This document shows positions 56,527-64,000 of a stretch of DNA of 64,000 nucleotides, piece by piece; the stretch's first letter is position 1, and each line of letters opens with the position of its first letter. Origin of the DNA: Pseudofabraea citricarpa (taxonomy: Eukaryota; Ascomycota; Leotiomycetes; Helotiales; Dermateaceae); contig JAPWGK010000001.1 of assembly GCA_029641185.1 (NCBI GenBank), positions 756,501 through 820,500 of the forward strand, written 5' to 3'. A program made the translations under genes and the position numbers. The notes under the pieces are model-generated. The model made no database searches, was not told where the DNA came from, and saw nothing but the letters and a program-made list of their open reading frames with translations.

Positions 56527-57993
56527 ATGAGTTCAAAATTCAAACACCAAGACGTTCACAAGGACCTGGAGGGGTACGATACGGATGCGCTAAAAGGTAT
56601 AATTATCACAGAACGTGAAAACTACAAAAAACACATAAAAGAAGCATACCAGAAAGCTATGGAGCTCCAGGAAGAGATGAAAAATACTAGAACGGCCATG
56701 AAACGGAGTATGCATGTACTTAAAGACCTGAACTTAATTATGGGTAACGAAGAGAAGCTTCCCAGTAACGAGGATAAATGGCAAGGCAAGGATAAAACCT
56801 TAGCAGACCTGCAGAGAACCATAAAGAGGAGGGATGAAGAGTTGCTTGCCGAGCAGGAAAAGATGCAAAATAGAGACAAAATTATTGCAGAAATGAAGAC
56901 GACTATCAAAAAAAATGAGAAGATCCTGAAATGGCAGGAACGCCAAATTGAACAAAAGAATGCATCGATCGCCAAGCAGGAAGAACGGCAACGTGACAGG
57001 GACGAATTTGACAAAAAGGCCAGCCTAGAACATGATAAGATGGATCAGCTTCATCCTGTATCATACGATGAAGCAGTTACCATGCTTCAGCAAGCACAAG
57101 TCAGGTATATCGAAGCAGAACTCAACTACAATAGATTAAGAGATGAAGTTCTTGACCGTCTTAGGATGGATAAGTATTTAGATGATGTCGTAAATTTTGA
57201 AGGAGATACTAGAAGTTTACGATGGAGAATCAAGAATTGGTGTCTTAACCAATCTTTTCCCCAGGATGATAGTGGCATGCCTATCAAGATGCGAATATGG
57301 GGTCTCGAATCAGGAATATGGGAGATAATTACCGAGTGTATTTTTTCACAGGACGGTTGGTTAGGGGTACCTAAGCCACCCTCAGATACTGAAACAGTCG
57401 CTCCTTCAAGTGTTGCAGTATACTCTTACAAGGAATTGAAGGATTATCTACTTCCAGGTATGTATTTGCAAAGTATCCGGCTGGCTCTTATGTGTATAAT
57501 TACCATTGACTTTCTATTTTCAGGAATAAATTGTACTCAGGACGAGCAAGAGAAGTTCCAAGCATGGCGTGCCGCCACACTCCGTTTATTACATAGCAAG
57601 CATAAAGCAGAAGATACAGATGGTGCTCTTTCTCTTCCACGGCAATTCGCCTACAGATTATGTGTGTCTGAGGGTCTCTGCCCAAGCTATGACTCAGATG
57701 AGTTGGATGAAATTTTCGAGGTTGCTATAGAGCATTGTACAAAAATGGCACTACAGCGAGCTAGGTGGTATTTTGTCATAGCTAATCGCAACGAGAAGTT
57801 TGATTCTGATTGTATGTCAGATGTTGAGTATGGTGGGAAAGACGAGGAGGGAAGCTCTAGAGAAGTTGAGCTCATAACTATTGCACCTGGAGTAGCTAAG
57901 TCTGGGACGAATGATGGTTTTGATTTTCACAAGGGCTATCAACTATTGAAACCTATTGTTTTAATGCTACCGTCAAATCATACAAGCACTTAA
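56527..57993 (+). CDS. Coiled-coil protein of an unrecognised fungal family
   Basis: Exons 56527-57457 and 57524-57993 give 466 aa. Residues ~30-170 are highly charged with heptad-like Glu/Lys/Arg/Gln runs (KAMELQEEMKN, RRDEELLAEQEKMQNRDK, KWQERQIEQKN), a predicted coiled coil. The rest is a globular-looking half with RWRIKNWCLNQSF, DEQEKFQAWRAATLRLL and a C-terminal ELITIAPGVAKSG..GYQLLKP. No named domain is recognised. The 66-nt intron (57458-57523; GTATGT..TTTCAG) is a multiple of three and has no in-frame stop, so the gene also reads as one 488-aa frame in which the intron encodes a hydrophobic RLALMCIITIDFLF segment. A decayed paralog at 61.9-63.1 kb has an intron at the same place, supporting splicing. 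Confidence 0.8.
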   Translation: MSSKFKHQDVHKDLEGYDTDALKGIIITERENYKKHIKEAYQKAMELQEEMKNTRTAMKRSMHVLKDLNLIMGNEEKLPSNEDKWQGKDKTLADLQRTIKRRDEELLAEQEKMQNRDKIIAEMKTTIKKNEKILKWQERQIEQKNASIAKQEERQRDRDEFDKKASLEHDKMDQLHPVSYDEAVTMLQQAQVRYIEAELNYNRLRDEVLDRLRMDKYLDDVVNFEGDTRSLRWRIKNWCLNQSFPQDDSGMPIKMRIWGLESGIWEIITECIFSQDGWLGVPKPPSDTETVAPSSVAVYSYKELKDYLLPGMYLQSIRLALMCIITIDFLFSGINCTQDEQEKFQAWRAATLRLLHSKHKAEDTDGALSLPRQFAYRLCVSEGLCPSYDSDELDEIFEVAIEHCTKMALQRARWYFVIANRNEKFDSDCMSDVEYGGKDEEGSSREVELITIAPGVAKSGTNDGFDFHKGYQLLKPIVLMLPSNHTST

Positions 57994-58057
57994 CACTATC
58001 TGCAGTAATATGTTATATAATACCTTAGTAAATAATTAACATCAAATCTTTTTTTTT

Positions 58058-58091
<34 letters not shown>

Positions 58092-59033
58092 GCCTTTCTA
58101 TAAGTTCAAGTATATGGCACTTAAATAATATGTATATTCAAATCCAGAGAACACTAACCCGATATAAACCGCACAATTAAATCTCTTTTTATTTTTTTAT
58201 TTCAAGAGTATTTCAAGTATTTATTTGGCCGGAATGATTACTTCGTGTTACTTTTCTATATTCAGATATAAATTTAAGGAATATTATTCAATGTATTAGG
58301 CTATCTAGCTATTATAAAATTTAACCCACCAGTATTTTCTTTAATTTATATTATATAACGAAAGGTAAGAAGTTTTAGACATAGACATATATTTTCTTGA
58401 TGCGTGGCCTATATTTAATAAAATCCGTTATAATACGCAATTGTGAAATATAATTCGAATCATTGACACAAAACTTGAATAAAAATATTGTAACTTGTTG
58501 GATGAAATCCGACTCCAGTCACGTGCGTCACGTGTCACATGTGGTCCGTGCGTTTCGGACATATAAGCTAGGTTTCTAATAATCGAATAATCAATCAATG
58601 AATCAACCCAATACTACTACGTTCCACTACGCTGACATCTCTTGTTTCCAGTGAACATAAATTCATTAAAGATCTTCGAAAGCAAATAAGATACTATAGG
58701 CTTCTTTATATACCTAACCTATTATTACTCATTTAGAAATTAGTATAAGTCACTGTCTTTATCACCTTCAAGTGCTTGGAATGAATTAAGTCAGATTTGT
58801 TAAACGTAAGCTTTATTCTCTATACCGTAAGATCCTAAAATAACCTTACTGCTTCACCTACTACTTATACATCGAAGATTCCGAAGTCTTGCAAATTTGG
58901 CCCCCCTTCACCCCAAAAACACGCAAGTTAGCTCCTATGGGTTTATGAAGGTGTATGGTAGTTGGCAGAAAATGAAATTTGGCCCTCGGTTACACCTATT
59001 TGACAAAAGTCAGCTGAGTCATAGCTAGGAGGC
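57994..59033. other. AT-rich 1-kb spacer
   Basis: No open frame of 60 codons. There is a GAAAA repeat tract at about 58063-58090 and many short AT runs. Unrelated to the paralogous coding sequences on either side as far as I can see. Confidence 0.5.
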
Positions 59034-61018
59034 TTAACAAATGTATATATACATACCTTCATGTTCTAAAGACCATTTCAAGCTACCACCAGAAAATTCC
59101 ATCTGAACATCGTAATAGAACGTTCGATACTTGATGCCATTTCTGTTTGTCTTCTCCGGAAGGCTGTAAAAGATGCCGGGACTGAGGCTAGCAACCAGTG
59201 TGCATAAAAGTTTGACACAATTTGTAGGACGTATTGGAGCCGATAGTTGGTCACAGTAGAAGATTTCTACCTTTATGTTTTTCATGTCATGGGGTTTCGT
59301 CAAGATCGTCCCGTAACTGTAGCGTGTTGGCTCCTGTTTAGCAATATTGGTTCCCTAAAAAGAATCTTATATCAGCCAATTAAATCGTGGCAAATATTAC
59401 CTGGATAATACATACTCGTCTCAGATACCAGTGCGTCTGATTTGACGCTAGCCATACACATCTGTATCCGCACCATTTTTTATCCTCAACCAAATGGATA
59501 TGTTTGTCAAACGAATCTTCATACATTATCCCATAACTGAACTTAGAGATATGATTCGTAACCACTGTATCATCTAGCCCTTTGAGAACAGCTCCTCGAC
59601 AAACGGCAGTCCACGCGTGTGCGGGCTGCTGTACAGGTATATCGTTAAACCGTGTTTGCAATGCTCCTCTAAGGTATTTGTTCGCGCCGAATCCACCAAT
59701 TAGCAGGATTGCCTTGCTCTACATTAGCAAAGGAGTAAATTTATGACCAGAATATAGACCTGCCTTAGGACTTCTCAAGGTCACCTTCTTCGCAGCTTCT
59801 ACTTGATGTTCAATCAAGTCGACTATAGCTGGACAGACCGTTTCAAATACATGATTGAGAGCATCCCTAATAACGTTAAAAGCGATATTCTCTCAAAGAT
59901 GGGGGAACGAACGGCTCTAGTTTAAGTATTCCAGGCCCACAACCAGAACCAGAGGAACCCGGATTTACTGTGGTAGGATTGAAACCTGGAATATCAAGAT
60001 GCAAGGCCCCTCCAAGTTTCATGTTGTGTTTGAAATTTCGCTTCAACCCATGCTCCCAATTCGTCATGAGCTGCTTTTTACTTCGGAGATCGAAATTGTC
60101 ATACTCCTCACAACCAACTCTAGATGTAACCAGTCTTATAAAAGCCTGATCGAGGTAAACAGAGCCTCCTAAATTACCGGTCGCTTCAACACACATAGCT
60201 ATGCGAAGTGGATTGAGGCCCTCAACTTGGTAAGTAACAAGGTCCTAACATATCGGATTAATACTAGTGATTTATCATGATAAAGGATAGCTCAAGTGAT
60301 CTTACCACTGTACCACCACCCGCATCGCAGACCACGAAGGTATCACCAATTTCCGAGTCGAGACTCTCATTCAGTGCATATCTTGCAGCAGCTTCAGGCT
60401 CTGAGACCAGTTCTATCTCAGAGTGAATGTTGCTAGCCAGGCCAGCCTTTTGAGCTGCCTTCTGCATCATATCCTCCGCACAATGATCCCATAATGCAGG
60501 TACTGTTAGAACTAACCTAACCGGTAAGTTGCCGACGGCTTTCTTGCCCAAAGTGGATTCCAGCATGGCTATAGCGTGTTCGTATAGCTTTTGTAAATAG
60601 TCTGCGACTACATCAATAGGATCCTTGTTCAAGTTTCGCATCTTAAGTTGAAGATTCTCTAGAATATCCTTGTACTTCTCATTGGCTGGCGAGTAGAGGA
60701 GTAGTTTGAACCAGGATATCTGCTCGTTTTCAGGATCATGGTCGAAGCCCGAAGCCCCAAGATGCGACGTCGCCAGACTTTGTATAAGAGATACTGGTAG
60801 GTGTTTTGTGCGAATCTGAATTGTAACAGCCTTCAGAGTCCCAACTTGCGATGATATGTGTATCCTTGGGTTTTGTAGAGAGTGCCCAAGCGACACCTGA
60901 GTAACTGTTAGACAGGATTAGCGATATATCGGAAATTATTTTCTGGAAATGAACGCTCTTACGTTGTTCCAAAATCGATTCCTATCACCAGACAACATTC
61001 TGGAGGTTTTTCTGTCAT
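59034..61018 (-). pseudogene. Hsp70-like ATPase gene with frameshift(s)
   Basis: Fungal actin/Hsp70-fold ATPase resembling the divergent Hsp70-like (HSPA12-related) proteins. Pieces: 60963-61018, 60306-60904, 59785-60244, 59401-59718, 59034-59354, with good splice signals between them. Phosphate-1 loop GIDFGTTYSGVAWALS is formed by splice 1. Phosphate-2 loop is DAGGGTV, preceded by VRLVLTVPALWDHCAEDMM and ELVSEPEAAARYAL, and the adenosine motif is AILLIGGFGANKYL. Piece 2 is 599 nt, one base too many: the frame changes near 60748-60750 (WGFG before, DHDPENEQISWFKLLL after); one surplus C in CCC explains it. A second shift near 59890-59898 may be a real lesion, or be avoided by a 79-nt intron (59890-59968). 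It could be a pseudogene or carry an assembly error. Confidence 0.8.
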
Positions 61019-61939
61019 AATGGCTGTCTTGAATTGGTAGATGTGAAGTGTGATTTGTTGTATGTTGTCCCGCAATTTTGAGGAGAAAATGAGCAACGAA
61101 GTATCGGTGGCTTCCAAAACTTTATAACAAAAGTACTCTACCACGGTCTTCTTAAGCTCCAAGGGTGGAGGATTTCCATGAATATCTTTTCCCTGGATTT
61201 GTTGTAGAATAACCTAGAATTATCATGCAGACTATCTTGTTAGATATTGCCGCGAGACCAGAAATTTCTGCACCTGGATCGAAGTTCTGAAAGGGCGAAG
61301 TTCACCGTGTTCTGATTGTTAGGGTGAAACGCTAATACTGAATTCTTATTGTTGTTCTTGTTTCAAAGATTGGATAAAAGAACGGTAAATTCTAGACGGT
61401 TCTTTCTCATTATTTCATAGTGTCCAAGTTCGAAGTTAGGCAGTATTGCATTTTACGATAGCATCCTTTTTTTAGGCAAGAGAAAATGTTAGACAAGGAT
61501 ACTGGCCGCCAGAAATGTGTTGATCAATGCGACTATGTTCTTCGAACTTTTTCGTTTAGCGAGTATGTGGTATCAAGAAAATAAATGCTGGGTATAGATA
61601 CCAAAAGGCTATGGTTTTTGATAAGTTAAAATTCAACATAGCGTCAAATGTTTAATGGGAATCCAACTCCTGAAAAGTCACATGAGACCGCATGGTTGTG
61701 TTTGTCCTGTTTAACAGTTTCTCGGGCTATAAAAGAGCCCTCGAAACTTACATAGATAATTCTCTTAGTAGCGCATCAATGAAGCCTTTTATTCACCATT
61801 CCGCATTCCCCTTGACAATAAACGGACCAGAATCTTTTCTATAACATCATCGCAAGTTTCTCGCTCTCATTTTTACCTTCAAGAGACTTTACCGAGAGCT
61901 CTAGCTTTTGATTTTTTAGAAGACTAATTTGATCTTGGT
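61019..61939. other. Intergenic region Hsp70-like / decayed paralog
   Basis: 921 bp holding the Hsp70-like leader and the 5' part of the decayed coiled-coil paralog. Nothing else recognised. Confidence 0.4.
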
Positions 61940-63111
61940 ATCGAATCACCTGAAAAGTGTCACAAAATTACTGGTACTATTGAGAAGGCAAACAATATTG
62001 CTCCCGTAACAGAAACTGTCGATGATGAATGGAACACGGAGAAGAGAGGCTGGGAAGACCGGCTCCCTGACAGTCGTGAGAAGTTGCAAAGAAAAGAAGA
62101 GGAGCATCGAGAGATTGAGACAGAACAGAAAATCAAGTACGAAGAGGCCATAGATTATATCTATCACTTAAAGGGCCAGCACGATCAAGCAACGGAAGAA
62201 ATCTGGCAGATTATGGACTTGCTATTGAGCAAGCACAAAGTTGATAAACAATTTCTGAATGATTCCTACTTTCTAACCCACATGAAAGAATTAAGATGGT
62301 TGATTTGTAATTGATGTTATGGCCAAATGCTCCCTTCAAACCTTAGACACATGATAGACCAAGGCAGTAGAGTATTAGAACACCCTTATGATTCGTTTGG
62401 GGTCGTTACTTCAGATTATGTTGAGTTAGTAAACTCTTCTAACATGCTGCCATTCTTACGTCTGGAAACAACACTGCGAGAAATTTTTTGACAGAATCTT
62501 TAAGCAGGTTCAATGAGCCAACGACATACAACAAAGCCAATGGTCCGACCATAGCTGCTGCAGATTCTTACTCTAAACTCAAGGGTTATCCCGCTCTAGG
62601 TAGGTATATCTTGAAACTCATCCGTTCACCCACGCTGACAGTCTTTTTTGCGGATAGAGAGCACAAGCGAATCCGAAGAGCAAGTTCAAGAATGGCGCAG
62701 CACCACAGCTCGGATGCTCAATAATAAAATCAAACCAGGAGATACATCAGCTGCGGCGTTGTATATACAAAACGTACGCCTTTTTAAATTCGGGCTATTG
62801 CTACAGAAACATCCATTCCGTCAAAGACGGAGGAACCTGATGAAATCATTACGTTTAAGATGGAACTCGCTGCAAAAATGGTGTAGCAACGTGCAGACTG
62901 GCGATTCGTTTTTTCTTAAAAAGGCAAAGATTTCGTCACAGATTGTATGAAGAGTTGCTAGAGTGATGATTATAGTACGGCAATAGAATGTGTGGTGTTA
63001 AATGTTGCGCCGGGTCTAGTTAAAGCTGAGACCCTTGAAGGCAAGTATTACAAGAAGAGCCTTCAGCTATTGGTGATGAAGGTCTGGACAAAGCTCGTTG
63101 GTAATCGATAG
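61940..63111 (+). pseudogene. Decayed paralog of the coiled-coil gene
   Basis: Aligned by eye to the protein at 56.5-58.0 kb. Shared blocks: charged region KLQRKEEEHREIETEQ; LRWLICN*CYGQ against LRWRIKNWCLNQ; an SYSKLKGYPALG donor region against SYKELKDYLLPG; SEEQVQEWRSTTARML against DEQEKFQAWRAATLRLL; VVLNVAPGLVKAE against LITIAPGVAKSG. Lesions: TGA at 62312-62314 where Trp stands in the paralog, a frameshift in the T run at about 62484-62489, a frameshift between about 62760 and 62830, and TAG at 62884, TAA at 62917, TAG at 62959. The intron 62600-62657 keeps the same position and phase as in the intact copy. The true 5' end is not visible. Confidence 0.85.
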
Positions 63112-63603
63112 CTTCTGCTGCTATCATACACTCCGATAATTTGGTATGATTGGGTTTAATCTATATCAATTGATCTTCAGCATTGAATCTTCCAGTGCCT
63201 TGCTTTAGCTCGCTTATTCGAACCAGAAGCTTTAGCGATGCATCACGTGAGCCAATAATTCCGCCACCATCCTCAATACTAGGCTTCCTCTACGGATGAG
63301 GAGAGCGTTCAGAAGCCTTTTGCTTTAAGAACCGAGATTCATCTCTTGACTCGAAATGTTTTGGAATCCAAAAAGTAAAAGGGGGCTCCTGGCTTATGAA
63401 AGAACTAGGTGTGGCTCAGTGGCCGAGTCCCAGGCAGCAGCCACTAAGTATGGCAAGGCAGTGACTCTTGTCAGGAGCCAGTTCTCAAGAGCAAATGTAT
63501 TAAATATCTGTCATCCAGATTTTACAGATTCAATTCTCTCAAAATCTTCTTGTTTTATTATATTCTTAAATATTGAGGTGAGAAAGTCTGCAACAGATTC
63601 GCC
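63112..63603. other. Intergenic region before the right-edge gene
   Basis: 492 bp with no recognised element; the 63356-63619 open frame is not protein-like and overlaps the next start. Confidence 0.4.
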
Positions 63604-64000
63604 ATGTCGACGTTATTGAAGAAGGCACGTGCCCTCGCTACCTCGGCCAACACCGCTGATAAACAGAAGGCACAGCAGGATGATGCGAAGGCAAAGAAGT
63701 TGGAACGTCCCAAGATGCCCAAAGTCGTAGCTACATCTTATACCTCTCTCCCAGTCGAGGTTCCAGAATCCTTTCTCTTGCCGCTCGAAGATCCCTCGCA
63801 GATCTCAGCGAAGCAGATTGACTTCTCGACTTCGGCCATCCCCGAGTATCGTGGCTTGTACGCGATCGTTCTCGACAATGTCCTGACGCGGGAAGAGTGC
63901 GACCAGCTCATTCATCTGGCCGAGCAGAGTGCTGGTGCTCACGGAGAAGATACATCCATCGAGAACAATGGCTGGCGACCGGCTATGATCAATGCCGGGC
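63604..64000 (+). CDS. 2OG-Fe(II) oxygenase / prolyl 4-hydroxylase-like protein, cut by right edge
   Basis: An open frame of 132 residues runs off the window. The start is MSTLLKKARALATSAN, followed by a Lys-rich linker and then YRGLYAIVLDNVLTREECDQLIHLAEQ and NNGWRPAMINAG, the usual N-terminal part of fungal P4Hc-type iron- and 2-oxoglutarate-dependent oxygenases. The catalytic HxD..H residues would lie beyond the edge and cannot be checked. The ATG at 63604 is the first in the frame. Confidence 0.75.
   Translation, partial: MSTLLKKARALATSANTADKQKAQQDDAKAKKLERPKMPKVVATSYTSLPVEVPESFLLPLEDPSQISAKQIDFSTSAIPEYRGLYAIVLDNVLTREECDQLIHLAEQSAGAHGEDTSIENNGWRPAMINAG

Overview
The window is nuclear DNA from a filamentous ascomycete. 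The evidence is short introns (about 45-65 nt) with GT..AG ends and CTAAC/CTGAC branch sites, pyrimidine-rich leaders, a HET-domain gene, an RTA1-family gene, a LaeA-like methyltransferase and an Hsp70-like ATPase. Protein wording is most like Leotiomycetes (Helotiales), but that is inference. No CRISPR array, rRNA, convincing tRNA or intact transposon was seen. Exon borders were built by hand from splice signals and reading-frame continuity.

Region 1 (1-18.4 kb) is a conserved housekeeping block: a boron/anion transporter cut by the left edge (-), mitochondrial GTPase Mtg1 (+), transaldolase (-), Tudor-SN nuclease (-), Cu/Zn superoxide dismutase (-), and a large Rho1 exchange factor of the Rom2 type (+).

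Region 2 (18.4-34.5 kb) is more accessory: a small hydrophilic ORF, a ~52-bp minisatellite, an orphan membrane protein, a HET-domain protein, an RTA1-like membrane protein, a divergent LaeA-like methyltransferase/cytochrome P450 pair, and a three-exon protein with a C-terminal SUMO-like (Rad60-SLD-like) fold. It ends with the splicing factor Isy1, whose first coding exon is only the start codon.

Region 3 (34.5-43.3 kb) starts with about 3.3 kb without a recognisable gene, AT-rich in its second half. It continues with a BTB-like gene whose 934-nt intron is filled with two tandem arrays in opposite orientation, a TetX-like FAD monooxygenase and an SDR dehydrogenase.

Region 4 (43.9-55.6 kb) returns to conserved genes: a Cti6-like PHD protein, a conserved fungal protein of unknown role, an acid-lipase/steryl-ester hydrolase and the cytochrome-oxidase assembly factor Pet191. 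They surround a clearly broken GMC oxidoreductase gene.

Region 5 (56-64 kb) is the most unusual part. An Hsp70-like ATPase gene with at least one frameshift sits between an intact member and a decayed member of an unrecognised coiled-coil family that share the same intron position. A 2OG-Fe(II)/prolyl-4-hydroxylase-like gene runs off the right edge.
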